Positions 43,005 through 51,863 of a DNA stretch of 64,000 bases are shown here, piece after piece. A program made the position numbers and the translations under genes. The notes beneath the pieces are model-generated. The model was given only the letters and a program-made list of their open reading frames with translations, did no database searches and was not told the DNA's origin. The DNA is from JADLGL01 sp963667605. Lineage in GTDB: Bacteria > Pseudomonadota > Alphaproteobacteria > Rhizobiales > Kaistiaceae. Every line of letters begins with the position of its first letter. The stretch's first letter is position 1. Location of the stretch: positions 744,001 to 808,000 of the forward strand of contig CAXXUZ010000003.1 of assembly GCA_963667605.2 (NCBI GenBank), written 5' to 3'.

Positions 43005-43702
43005 TGTGGGAACCGCTGACCTCCGCCGAATGGATGGCGATCGGCCTCAGCCTCAGGGTTGGCTTGGTCGCGACTCTTTTCGCGCTTCCCTTGGCGATCC
43101 TGATGGCGCTTGTTCTCGCCCGCGGTCGCTTCCCCGGCCGCACTTTGCTTGACGGATTGGTGCATCTGCCTCTGGTGGCACCACCGGTGGTGACCGGCTA
43201 TTTACTACTACTCGCATTCGAGACGCAGGGACCGATCGGTGCCTTCCTTGCCGATCAGTTTGGCATCGTCATAGCGTTCCGCTGGACCGTCGCCGCCGTC
43301 GCGGCCGCGGTGATGGGATTCCCGCTGATGGTTCGCGCAATGCGGCTGTCGGTCGAGGCAATCGACCGCAGGCTGGAAGGGGCCGCCGCCACCCTCGGTG
43401 CTGGCCGGCTGCGAATCCTTGCCACCGTCACCTTGCCGCTGATGCTGCCGGGTATTCTGGCGGGCGCGGTACTGGGCTTCGCCCGCGGCTTGGGCGAGTT
43501 CGGTGCCACCATCACCTTCGTCGCCAATATTCCAGGCCAGACTCAGACCATCCCGACGGCCATATACACCGCGCTTCAGACTCCTGATGGCGAAGGACCG
43601 GCGCTGCGGCTCACCGTCCTGGCGGTTTTGATCGCCTTGGCGGCGCTAATCTCGTCCGAGGTTCTGGCTCGCCGCTTAGCCCGGCGGATCGCCCCGGCAT
43701 GA
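43004..43702 (+). CDS. modB: Molybdate ABC transporter permease
   Basis: The 232-residue permease has five to six membrane helices and the permease EAA-like loop EAIDRRLEGAAATLGAGRLR. It begins MWEPLTSAEWMAIGLSLRVG at an ATG overlapping the modA stop and ends overlapping the modC start (ATGA). The frame is open far upstream only because modA is shifted into it, so the apparent ModA-ModB fusion is false. Confidence 0.92.
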   Translation: MWEPLTSAEWMAIGLSLRVGLVATLFALPLAILMALVLARGRFPGRTLLDGLVHLPLVAPPVVTGYLLLLAFETQGPIGAFLADQFGIVIAFRWTVAAVAAAVMGFPLMVRAMRLSVEAIDRRLEGAAATLGAGRLRILATVTLPLMLPGILAGAVLGFARGLGEFGATITFVANIPGQTQTIPTAIYTALQTPDGEGPALRLTVLAVLIALAALISSEVLARRLARRIAPA

Positions 43703-44790
43703 GCATTCTTGTCTCCGTCCGCAAACAACTCGGTGATTTCCGCATCGATGCAGAATTCGCCAGCCGCGGCCATGTCACGGCCATTTTTGGTTGCTCCGGC
43801 GCCGGCAAGACAACTCTGGTCGACATCATCGCCGGCCTGCTGCGTCCCGACGAAGGGACGGTCAAGGTCGATGACGATGTGTTGGTCGACATAGCCGCTG
43901 GCGTGATCGTTCCCGCTCGTCGGCGACGGGTCGGTTACGTATTCCAGGACAGCCGCCCGTTCCCGCATATGTTGGTACGCAGCAATCTTCTTTATGGCCG
44001 CCACGCCGCGCCGGACACGAAACGATGGGCGCATATCGATCCGATCGTCGATCTCCTCGGTATCGGCCATCTCCTCGACCGGCGTCCGGCTTCGCTCTCC
44101 GGCGGCGAGAAGCAAAGGGTCGCTATTGGGCGAGCCCTGCTCGCCAGCCCACAGCTGCTTTTGATGGACGAACCGATGGCCGCCATCGACCAGTCGCGGC
44201 GGTCGGAAATCCTACCCTATCTCGACCGGTTGCGGTCGGAGATGCATCTTCCGATTGTCTATGTCAGCCACGCGGTCGAGGAGATTGCCCGGATTGCCGA
44301 TACCGTCGTCGTGGTCGACGCCGGCCGCGTGCTTGCCACCGGGCCAACGGCAGACATTCTCACTCGCCTCGACCTGGCGCCTCTGGCGGAAACGGAGCCG
44401 GGCGTGATCCTGGCCGCCACGGTCACCATAATCGACACTGCCAGGCAGGTGGCCACTGTCGCTCATCCGGCCGGGCAGCTCAGCGTACCAGGTATCTCAG
44501 CGCCCATCGGCAGTGAGGTGCGCCTCAGAATTCATGCCCGCGATGTGGCCATTGCCATCGGCGAACTCGGTCGGCTATCCATCCGCAATCGCCTGCCGGC
44601 GACGATCACCGAGATCACCTCCGCTGATACCGCTGCGATTGACCTCAAGCTAGACATTGCCGGCAGCACATTATTGGCACGGTTGACCGCCGATGCCGTT
44701 GAAGATTTGGGCCTCACAACCGGGTCAAAGGTCACAGCGCTGATCAAGGCGATGGCAAGTGGAGGGGTCTTGACCTTCAGCCCGATTTGA
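43699..44790 (+). CDS. modC: Molybdate ABC transporter ATP-binding protein
   Basis: The 363-residue ATPase has Walker A (GCSGAGKTT), the signature LSGGEKQRVAIGRALL, Walker B (LLLMDEP) and the switch His (YVSHAVEEI). The C-terminal third is the molybdate-binding Mop/TOBE domain (IRNRLPATITEITSADTAAI). It starts with a 4-bp ATGA overlap with modB. Its 3' end overlaps the convergent moaE by 14 bp. Confidence 0.95.
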   Translation: MSILVSVRKQLGDFRIDAEFASRGHVTAIFGCSGAGKTTLVDIIAGLLRPDEGTVKVDDDVLVDIAAGVIVPARRRRVGYVFQDSRPFPHMLVRSNLLYGRHAAPDTKRWAHIDPIVDLLGIGHLLDRRPASLSGGEKQRVAIGRALLASPQLLLMDEPMAAIDQSRRSEILPYLDRLRSEMHLPIVYVSHAVEEIARIADTVVVVDAGRVLATGPTADILTRLDLAPLAETEPGVILAATVTIIDTARQVATVAHPAGQLSVPGISAPIGSEVRLRIHARDVAIAIGELGRLSIRNRLPATITEITSADTAAIDLKLDIAGSTLLARLTADAVEDLGLTTGSKVTALIKAMASGGVLTFSPI

Positions 44791-45304
44791 TCGCCTTCGC
44801 ACCACCCCGCGTGATCGGCTCCGGTTCGGCCGACGCTCGATCGCGCCAGCGCCTTCTTGCATCGTCGTCCGCTTCCTTGGCCTCGACCCATTGCTTGGGA
44901 GAGCCGTCGACTAGATGCTCTTTCTTCCAAAAGGGCGCATCGGTCTTCAGGAAGTCCATAATGAACTCGGCGGCATTGAAGGCGGCGGCACGATGAGCTG
45001 AAACTGCTATTACCACGACGATCTCTTCGCCTGGGGCAATGCGCCCGCTTCTGTGGATCACCGAGAGCGCCTGAACCGGCCACCGCGCCGACGCTTCACC
45101 CGCTATTCGACCAATCTCCCCCTCGGCCATGTCCGGATAATGCTCCAGCTCGAGCGCCTCGAGCCAGCCGCCCTCATCACGACAGAGGCCAACAAAAGTA
45201 ACGATCGCGCCGACATCGCCAAGACCGTCGATGAGGCTTTCGGTCTCGGCGGAAACGTCGAATCGCTGCCGCTGAACGGCGATCCTGGTCTTCACAGCTT
45301 TCAT
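44777..45304 (-). CDS. moaE: Molybdopterin synthase large subunit MoaE
   Basis: MoaE joins two MoaD sulfurs to precursor Z. The 175-residue product from the ATG at 45304 has VGLCRDEGGWLEALELEHYP, HRSGRIAPGEEIVVVIAVSA, HRAAAFNAAEFIMDFLK and the catalytic end APFWKKEHLVDG followed by WVEAKEADD. The frame remains open upstream to 45436 but that part is not conserved-looking. The gene lies antisense to the modC and mogA genes around it. Confidence 0.92.
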   Translation of the reverse strand: MKAVKTRIAVQRQRFDVSAETESLIDGLGDVGAIVTFVGLCRDEGGWLEALELEHYPDMAEGEIGRIAGEASARWPVQALSVIHRSGRIAPGEEIVVVIAVSAHRAAAFNAAEFIMDFLKTDAPFWKKEHLVDGSPKQWVEAKEADDDARRRWRDRASAEPEPITRGGAKAIKSG

Positions 45305-45477
45305 TCGCGGCGGACCAACTTCAATTGTTTGACGCGCACCGTCCGGCGCAAGGTTGCAGCAGTGGGTCCATCTGGTCAACGCGCCCGGAACATGGCGGGA
45401 TTTGGCGGCTGGACCTCCCCATCGCAATGCGCCCATATGCCGGAGGCTACGACGCCCGCAGCGAAAGGCTTCAGAAC

Positions 45478-46008
45478 ATGGCAGAGCCCATCCCGATCGG
45501 AATTATCGTCGCTTCCAATCGCGCGAGTCGCGGCGACTATGTGGATCGAAGCGGACCGGCGATCGCCGACTATCTTAAGGCTCTGACCGTGTCGTGGCGG
45601 CAGGAATATAGGCTTGTTGCCGACGAACGGGACGTCATCAGCCGCTGCCTGATCGAACTCGCCGACGAGGTTCGATGCGGCCTTATCCTAGTGTCCGGCG
45701 GCACCGGTCCGGCTCCGCGCGACGTCACACCCGAAGCGACCGCCGACGTATGCGAACGTCAGCTTCCAGGATTCGGCGAAGCGATGCGAACTGCCAGCCT
45801 CGCCGAAGTGCCGACGGCGATCCTATCGCGGCAGCTGGCCGGAATCCGCGGGTCGAGCCTGATCATCAATCTCCCCGGCCGGCCATCGAGCATACAGACC
45901 TGCCTCAACGCAGTGTTCGCCGCGGTACCCTATTGCATCGACCTCATCGGCGGACCGCGCCTTGAGGTCGACCCGGCTGTCTGCAAGGTGTTCCGGCCTG
46001 CCAAATAA
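45478..46008 (+). CDS. mogA: Molybdopterin adenylyltransferase (MogA/MoaB-type)
   Basis: The 176-residue protein starts MAEPIPIGIIVASNRASRGD and has the MoCF domain motif LILVSGGTGPAPRDVTPEAT, the IRGSSLIINLPGRPSSIQTC segment and the domain-ending AVPYCIDLIGG. It adenylates molybdopterin before metal insertion. Choosing between MogA and MoaB names is uncertain. It reads divergently from moaE and is convergent with moaC. Confidence 0.88.
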   Translation: MAEPIPIGIIVASNRASRGDYVDRSGPAIADYLKALTVSWRQEYRLVADERDVISRCLIELADEVRCGLILVSGGTGPAPRDVTPEATADVCERQLPGFGEAMRTASLAEVPTAILSRQLAGIRGSSLIINLPGRPSSIQTCLNAVFAAVPYCIDLIGGPRLEVDPAVCKVFRPAK

Positions 46009-46018
46009 ATGCCGGCAG

Positions 46019-46516
46019 TCAAGGGGCCGAAGCGGCATCCTCGGCCCGCCAATGGCCGGAACGACCACCGTCCTTTTCGACAAGCCGGATATCGGCGATC
46101 CGCATTCCGCGATCGATCGCCTTGGCCATGTCGTAGATCGTGAGGCAGGCCACCGACGCGGCGGTAAGGGCCTCCATCTCGATCCCGGTTCTGCCTGTCA
46201 CTTTCGCCATTGCGATGACGCGAAGCCCCGGCAGCGATTCGTCAACGGCGATGTCCACGTCGATCTTGCTTAGCGGCAACGGGTGACAAAGCGGGATCAG
46301 CTCATGGGTTCTTTTCGCCGCCATGATGCCGGCGATGCGAGCGACCCCGATCGCGTCCCCCTTGACTATTTTGCCGCCGAGCACCGCCGCCAGCGTATCG
46401 GGATGCATGACCACCACCCCCTCGGCTCGAGCGGTTCTCGTCGTCTCCGGCTTTTCCGAAACGTCGACCATTCTGGCGCTACCGGTGTCGTCTAAATGAG
46501 TCAGCCGATCAGACAT
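46019..46516 (-). CDS. moaC: Cyclic pyranopterin monophosphate synthase MoaC
   Basis: MoaC acts with MoaA to make cyclic pyranopterin monophosphate from GTP. The 165-residue product from the ATG at 46516 has ARMVDVSEKPETTRTARAEG, AAKRTHELIPLCHPLPLSKI, TGRTGIEMEALTAASVACLT and the end YDMAKAIDRGMRIADIRLVE followed by KDGGRSG, all diagnostic. It lies 5 bp downstream of moeB on the same strand. Confidence 0.94.
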   Translation of the reverse strand: MSDRLTHLDDTGSARMVDVSEKPETTRTARAEGVVVMHPDTLAAVLGGKIVKGDAIGVARIAGIMAAKRTHELIPLCHPLPLSKIDVDIAVDESLPGLRVIAMAKVTGRTGIEMEALTAASVACLTIYDMAKAIDRGMRIADIRLVEKDGGRSGHWRAEDAASAP

Positions 46517-46521
46517 TGCGC

Positions 46522-47316
46522 TCACTCGGCGGGCGCAGCGGAGGCGCCGGCGCCGTTCAGAATATTCTCCGGGTCCCAGCGATACTCGATGGTCTCGGTC
46601 CTCAAATCGCGTCCGTCGATCAGCAACAGTCGACCGACTAGGCTTGACCCTATACCAACTATTTCCTTGATGACCTCCAAGGCTTGGAGGCAGCCAACCA
46701 AGCCAGTCATAACCCCGAGCACGCCCAACTCGGCACAAATTGGCGTCGATCCATCCTCCGCCGGCTCTGGGAAGAGACATCGATAGGTTGGATTTGGGCT
46801 TCCGTCTGGGCCGTTCTCATAGGGCTTCAACGTCGTGATGTTACCATCGAACCGCATCACGGCGGCGGTAACCAGTGGCTTCCGGGCGTGGAAACACGCG
46901 TCCGAAATGGCATAGCGAGCGTCGGCATTGTCGGTGCAATCGGCAATGATATCGTAGTCCTCGACCTGCGCGGCGGCGTTGTCGTCTGATATCCGGGCCT
47001 CAACCCGTTCAACCACGACATTGGGGTTCAAGCCACCGATCGCCGCCGCCGCGCGCTCGACCTTCGGCTCGTCGATATCGTCGACCCGGTACATGACTTG
47101 GCGCTGCAGATTGGCGAGCGAGACATGATCGTGGTCAACCACACCGATGCGGCCGATGCCCGAGGCCGCGCCATAGGATAGAACCGGCACTCCGAGGCCG
47201 CCTGCACCGATGACAAGGAGACTTGCCCGCTTCAGCCGCTGCTGGCCGGGACCGCCGACATCAGGCAGCACCAAATGCCGGGCATATCGTTCGATTTCCT
47301 CGGGCGAGAACTCCAC
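46522..47316 (-). CDS. moeB: MoaD-activating adenylyltransferase (MoeB/ThiF family)
   Basis: This E1-like enzyme adenylates the C-terminus of MoaD. The nucleotide-binding motif is VIGAGGLGVPVLSYGAASGI, followed by DHVSLANLQRQVMY, the DCTDNADARYAISDAC segment, and YRCLFPEPAEDG. The zinc CxxC pairs of some family members are not evident. The GTG at 47316 follows AGGAGG at good spacing. There is no rhodanese domain on the C-terminus. It is 264 residues long, within the family range. Confidence 0.9.
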   Translation of the reverse strand: MEFSPEEIERYARHLVLPDVGGPGQQRLKRASLLVIGAGGLGVPVLSYGAASGIGRIGVVDHDHVSLANLQRQVMYRVDDIDEPKVERAAAAIGGLNPNVVVERVEARISDDNAAAQVEDYDIIADCTDNADARYAISDACFHARKPLVTAAVMRFDGNITTLKPYENGPDGSPNPTYRCLFPEPAEDGSTPICAELGVLGVMTGLVGCLQALEVIKEIVGIGSSLVGRLLLIDGRDLRTETIEYRWDPENILNGAGASAAPAE

Positions 47317-47562
47317 AATCGACCTCCTGAGGGTGACTTACCCCCAGCTCCATTCCTTGTCGCTCGGCCGCAACCTGCTCCAGGCATAGTAGCCGCAAGA
47401 ATGTCACGTCGCGCTGAGGTCGGCAAGGCGGGGTTGCCCAACGGATTGGCCAGCTTCTCGGCGGCGAGGATGGAAATCCCTGTCGTTTCAACGCTGTCCA
47501 AAGCGGGCGCAAGCCGGTATGGCTTGGGCCATACACTCTACAGCACTGCCTTGAGGCTTCAC

Positions 47563-48771
47563 ATGGACCTGCTCCCCGTCGATGTCGCTCGCGATCGGAT
47601 TCTGAATGGTGTCGAGCCTCTTCCGGGAGAACAAGTGGCACTGTCGCGGGCGGGGGGGCGCGTCCTGGCCGAACCGTTGATCGCTCGCCGCCGGCAGCCG
47701 CCTTTCACCGCCGCCGCGATGGACGGCTACGCGCTGCGGAGCATCGGCACCGAGCCGGGAACACGGCTCCGGCTAGTCGGAGAGTCGGCGGCCGGGAGCG
47801 GCTTCGACAAGCCGGTCGGGCCGGGCGAGGCGATCCGGATATTCACTGGCGCACCGTTGCCGGAAGGAGCCGACGCGGTGATGATGCAAGAGGTGGCTGA
47901 GTTCGACGGCGACGATCTGTTGGTCAATGAGCCGATAACGGCACTCCGCCATGTTCGTCCTGCCGGCATCGACTTTGACATCGGCGAGGAGCTTCTGGCC
48001 TCCGGACGGCTGCTCGGGCCTCGCGAATTGGCGCTCGCTGCGGCCGCCAATTATGACTCCCTGTCAGTCCGCCGGGTCCCTCGCATCTCCGTCCTTTCGA
48101 TTGGCGATGAACTGGTGCCGCCCGGATCCGAGCCCGAGCAAGATCAGACGATCGCCTCCAATGCGACGGCGATCACGGAATTGGCGCGAGCGGCGGGCGC
48201 GGCCGCCGGGGATCTCGGCATCATCGCCGATCAAGCCGATCGCGTGGCAGCTAGCGCGACCGAGGCTTCGGCCAACGCCGATGTCTTTGTCACCATTGGC
48301 GGAGCATCCGTTGGCGATCATGACATCACGCGTGCGGGCCTTGCAGATGCCGGAATGAAGCTCAGCTTTTGGCGGATTGCGATGCGTCCTGGCAAGCCAT
48401 TGGTCTTTGGTGGCCTCGGCGAAATGGCGGTGCTCGGCCTGCCAGGCAATCCGGTATCGAGTTTCGTTTGCGGGCTGGTCTTCCTCCAGCCGCTGATCAG
48501 AGCGTTGCTGGGCCTCGGCCGTGATGACGGTCATGAGCCCGCTATTCTCGCCGTCGAGCTGCCGGCAAACGGCGCCAGAACGACCTACCTACGGGCGCGT
48601 CTTGTCGCCAAGACCAGCGGTTTGCCTGAGGTTGAACCGCTGCCGGAGCAGGATTCCTCCTTGCTTCGGGTTCTCGCCGAAGCGGATTGTCTTCTTGTGA
48701 GACCACCGTGGGCGGAACTTTCGTCGCCCGGAGGCCTCTGCAATATCATCCGGCTCGCAACGTCACGATGA
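47563..48771 (+). CDS. moeA: Molybdopterin molybdenumtransferase
   Basis: MoeA inserts molybdate into adenylated molybdopterin. From the ATG at 47563 the 402-residue protein has PPFTAAAMDGYALRS, GEAIRIFTGAPLPEGADAVM, the MoCF domain with VFVTIGGASVGDHDITRAGL, PGKPLVFGGLGEMAVLGLPG and NPVSSFVCG. The frame is open upstream to 47275 but that region lacks family features. It is read divergently from moeB and together with moaA. Confidence 0.94.
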   Translation: MDLLPVDVARDRILNGVEPLPGEQVALSRAGGRVLAEPLIARRRQPPFTAAAMDGYALRSIGTEPGTRLRLVGESAAGSGFDKPVGPGEAIRIFTGAPLPEGADAVMMQEVAEFDGDDLLVNEPITALRHVRPAGIDFDIGEELLASGRLLGPRELALAAAANYDSLSVRRVPRISVLSIGDELVPPGSEPEQDQTIASNATAITELARAAGAAAGDLGIIADQADRVAASATEASANADVFVTIGGASVGDHDITRAGLADAGMKLSFWRIAMRPGKPLVFGGLGEMAVLGLPGNPVSSFVCGLVFLQPLIRALLGLGRDDGHEPAILAVELPANGARTTYLRARLVAKTSGLPEVEPLPEQDSSLLRVLAEADCLLVRPPWAELSSPGGLCNIIRLATSR

Positions 48772-48848
48772 GGGCCCGCTGGCCCGGCGATTTGCGCTAG
48801 AATCGCCCAGTGCTAATCTGTTTCAGCTCGGAGATCGGAGCCAAAGCC

Positions 48849-49907
48849 GTGCTCGACACAGACCCATCAGACAGCAGAAAGCTACCGGACGCGCAGCCCG
48901 GCTCATCGGGTGCCCGTCTGACCGATTCTTTTTGCAGGACGATCACCTATCTCCGAGTATCAGTGACCGACCGGTGCAATTTACGCTGCTTCTATTGCAT
49001 GTCCGAGCACATGACGTTTTTGCCCAAAGCGGAGCTGCTTTCGCTCGAAGAGCTTGATCGTCTGGCGTCCGCCTTCATCGACCGCGGCGTTCGCAAGCTC
49101 AGATTAACCGGCGGCGAGCCTCTGGTTCGCCGTGGCGTCATCGGACTGGTGCGCGCGCTGTCGCGACATCTCGTCAGCGGCGCCATGGATGAGCTAACCA
49201 TCACCACCAACGGCTCGCAGCTCAGCGGCTTCGCACATGAGCTGGCCGATTGTGGTGTCCGCCGAATCAATGTGTCGCTCGATACACTCGACGCGGCGAA
49301 ATTCCGCGCCATCACCCGCGGCGGCGACCTAGCCAAAATAATGGAAGGCATCGCGGCGGCGACGGATGCCGGCCTTGCGATCAAGATCAATACCGTCGCG
49401 CTACAAGAGACCAACGAGTTCGAGATCCCCAATTTGATCAAATGGGCGCATGATCAAGGCCACGACATCACGCTGATCGAGACGATGCCGCTGGGGGATA
49501 TCGAGCCGGATAGAACCGGCCAATATCTGCCTCTGTCGCTCGTCCGCTCCCGACTCGCGGAGCGCTGGACGCTTGAGGACATCGTCCACAATAGCGGGGG
49601 CCCAGCACGCTATGTCCGCGTGTCGGAGACCGGTGGGCGCCTCGGCTTCATCACCCCTTTGACCCACAATTTCTGCGAATCGTGCAATCGAGTAAGGGTT
49701 ACGTGCACGGGCACGCTCTATATGTGTCTTGGCAAGGGCGATGCGGCCGATTTGCGCACGCCATTAAGGCAATCGGATTCGAACCAGGAACTGCACGCCG
49801 CCATCGACGAAGCCATCCTGCGCAAGCCCAAGGGCCATGACTTTGTAATCGACCGAAATGACCGCGGGCGGGAGTTAAGCCGACATATGAGCGTCACCGG
49901 CGGCTGA
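48849..49907 (+). CDS. moaA: GTP 3',8-cyclase (radical SAM) MoaA
   Basis: MoaA carries out the first step of Moco synthesis. The N-terminal cluster motif is CNLRCFYC (about residues 43-50 from the GTG at 48849). The C-terminal cluster ligands are in FCESCNRVRVTCTGTLYMCL, and the protein ends in the required Gly-Gly (MSVTGG). The GTG at 48849 has GGAG upstream; a GTG at 48810 is also possible. KLRLTGGEPLVRRG and TTNGSQLS confirm the radical SAM core. Confidence 0.95.
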   Translation: MLDTDPSDSRKLPDAQPGSSGARLTDSFCRTITYLRVSVTDRCNLRCFYCMSEHMTFLPKAELLSLEELDRLASAFIDRGVRKLRLTGGEPLVRRGVIGLVRALSRHLVSGAMDELTITTNGSQLSGFAHELADCGVRRINVSLDTLDAAKFRAITRGGDLAKIMEGIAAATDAGLAIKINTVALQETNEFEIPNLIKWAHDQGHDITLIETMPLGDIEPDRTGQYLPLSLVRSRLAERWTLEDIVHNSGGPARYVRVSETGGRLGFITPLTHNFCESCNRVRVTCTGTLYMCLGKGDAADLRTPLRQSDSNQELHAAIDEAILRKPKGHDFVIDRNDRGRELSRHMSVTGG

Positions 49908-49968
49908 TCTGCGACGGCCTCATTCCGAGATCCCGGGCAATTGAGAAAATAATAATTGGAGGAAAGAA

Positions 49969-50529
49969 ATGCGTAGAAGACTGTTAGGCGCGGTCATTGC
50001 ACTGGGATGCTTCGCTGTGGGCCCAGCTTCAGCGCAGCCGGCGGCCACCATTGAGACGATGGTCGCCGATTACCTCGATAACGCCGCAATCGATCTTCCC
50101 AGCTTCTTCATCGAGTCCGCCAATGTCTGCTTCCTGGCGACGGCCCGGGGCCTCGCAGCGGAAGATCAAGAGACCATACTCGCCGCGCCAGATTTTCTCG
50201 CCGGGATCAATGCCGTGGCCGCAGCCAAGCCAGAAATTCCAGCTACACTTTTTCCCGCGCTTGATTCCTGCTGGGGCACGATGACGGCGGGCGAGATCAT
50301 GTGGGTATGGGTCCTAGCCGAATGGGACGTCGCGGCGGACGAAGAACGGGTCGTCATCGGAACCTGCCTTCTCGGCGCGATCGATCGGCTGGTGCTCGAT
50401 GCCAAGCGCGGTATCACCAGATTCCGGTTCGGCGGCTTCGCCGAGGCGATCGACGCGATGCTATTGGAACGACCGGATCTTGCCGGCACAATAATCAAGG
50501 ACATGGCCGCGTGCGGGGTGGTCCTTTAG
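49969..50529 (+). CDS. Secreted protein of unknown function
   Basis: The 186-residue product follows a good site (GGAGGAAAG) and has a signal peptide (MRRRLLGAVIALGCFAVGPA, cleavage after ASA). The mature part is helical with four conserved-looking cysteines (SANVCFL, LDSCWGT, IGTCLLG, MAACGVV). Paired cysteines suggest disulfides in the periplasm. No family is recognised and nothing links it to the Moco genes except position. Confidence 0.7.
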   Translation: MRRRLLGAVIALGCFAVGPASAQPAATIETMVADYLDNAAIDLPSFFIESANVCFLATARGLAAEDQETILAAPDFLAGINAVAAAKPEIPATLFPALDSCWGTMTAGEIMWVWVLAEWDVAADEERVVIGTCLLGAIDRLVLDAKRGITRFRFGGFAEAIDAMLLERPDLAGTIIKDMAACGVVL

Positions 50530-50576
50530 CGAGGCGTTTCTCGGGGGCGCGTCGATGTTGATTCAGCCGCCAAGAT

Positions 50577-51863
50577 TCACCGGTGGCGCCGGCCGAATAG
50601 GCCGCCGGCGATCGGAGCAACATATTTGAGATAGAGCGCCTTCAATGCCGGGCGGGCCCGAACCAGATAGGCCGCATAGAGCATCCCAATGAAGCTCAAC
50701 GGCTTCAGATAGTCGAATATCGCGACTGTCTGATCGCTGAGGTCGAGCTTGTAGCGATCCGCTGGGGGCAGCAGGTCGAACACTTCAACGCCGTTCGCAA
50801 TATCCCAAGCCTGAGCCTCGTCGACCTGTACCTTGCTGGGCGACTGGGAGACGAATCTTGGGTCTTGGGCGATGATATAAAGGTAGTGATGATGCCGGTA
50901 GTGGAACGCGATCTCGTACGCTGCCGGCTGACCGCCGCAAGTCAGAACGCCGGCGCCGACGCACCCGGTATCGAGGCCTTCGCCGGCGAAGGACAGGAGC
51001 AATTCATCGAGCCGCGGATCGGAAACCGCCTTGCTGAGCTGTCCGGCATCACGAAGCCACCGTCGTTTGAGGCGCATAGTCTCGCGAATGATCGACTCGA
51101 ATTCCGGGCCACCAAACGCGGTCCGGTACTCCAACCCACCCTCAGCCTCAAGTTTCCTGCGCAGTTTCCTCCGCAGTTGTCGCCTCCGCGACGGCAGCGC
51201 ATCCATCAACTCGTGATGGCTTTCAAAGCCGCCGATTTCGATGAAGCAAGTCACCCCCCGCCCAACCTTCCGGGTCGAGCCCTGGGTCAGGCAATCATTC
51301 GCCGGATCGTCCGCACGAACGCGGCGGAGAGCGATCGCGTCGATGCCGGCCAGCGCGGTCATATGGCGCCAAGCGCGGTCGAACCAAAAGGCACGATCGA
51401 CATCGCGTGCGATCAGCGCACCACCATATTGCGGGAACGGGTCACCCAGCCATTTCAACATTCGGACCGGACCATGTTGCTCGATCATCATCGGCCAGAG
51501 CATCACCAGGCGACCCTTCTGGCGACCGGTGAGGATCGCGACGGTTTGGCTCTCGGCAGCCGGAATGAATCGCTCCGTCCAGCGCATGTTCCAGGCGAAG
51601 GACTGAAAGAAATTGAAGCCGGCCGCGCCCTCATCCTCAAGCCGGCGCCAATCATCGGCAAGCGCCCGCACGCCGTCGAGCGTATCGATTACAGCAAGAT
51701 CGGTCGCGGTTATCGGATTCGAACTCGCCGCTGCTTCGATATCACGGGGCTCGCGGTCAATAGCTTCCCTCGCGCTAAAGGCAGTTGAGTGTGGCGCCAT
51801 CCCCGTTTCCCTTTGCGAGCCGGTCCTGCGCGCCGGCGACGGCGCAGTGGGCATCACGGTCAC
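50577..51863 (-). CDS. CelD/BcsL-like GNAT acetyltransferase
   Basis: The 428-residue protein has two weak GNAT-like halves. Features of the CelD-type family are FNFFQSFAWNMRWTERFIPA, LPSRRRQLRRKLRRKLEAEG and the later GQPAAYEIAFHYRHHHYLYI, with KYDxxxxxxSPS-like spacing in VSQSPSKVQVDEAQAWDIAN. Such proteins acetylate or otherwise modify surface polysaccharides. The GTG at 51863 overlaps the upstream ATP-grasp stop (GTGA); an ATG at 51854 is an alternative. It is part of an envelope-type run with the ATP-grasp gene. Confidence 0.78.
   Translation of the reverse strand: MTVMPTAPSPARRTGSQRETGMAPHSTAFSAREAIDREPRDIEAAASSNPITATDLAVIDTLDGVRALADDWRRLEDEGAAGFNFFQSFAWNMRWTERFIPAAESQTVAILTGRQKGRLVMLWPMMIEQHGPVRMLKWLGDPFPQYGGALIARDVDRAFWFDRAWRHMTALAGIDAIALRRVRADDPANDCLTQGSTRKVGRGVTCFIEIGGFESHHELMDALPSRRRQLRRKLRRKLEAEGGLEYRTAFGGPEFESIIRETMRLKRRWLRDAGQLSKAVSDPRLDELLLSFAGEGLDTGCVGAGVLTCGGQPAAYEIAFHYRHHHYLYIIAQDPRFVSQSPSKVQVDEAQAWDIANGVEVFDLLPPADRYKLDLSDQTVAIFDYLKPLSFIGMLYAAYLVRARPALKALYLKYVAPIAGGLFGRRHR

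Noticed and set aside
42260..43702. A natural ModA-ModB fusion protein
   Set aside because: The fused frame replaces the real ModA C-terminus with unrelated residues. The correct end is in the neighbouring frame and stops in a TAATG overlap with modB.
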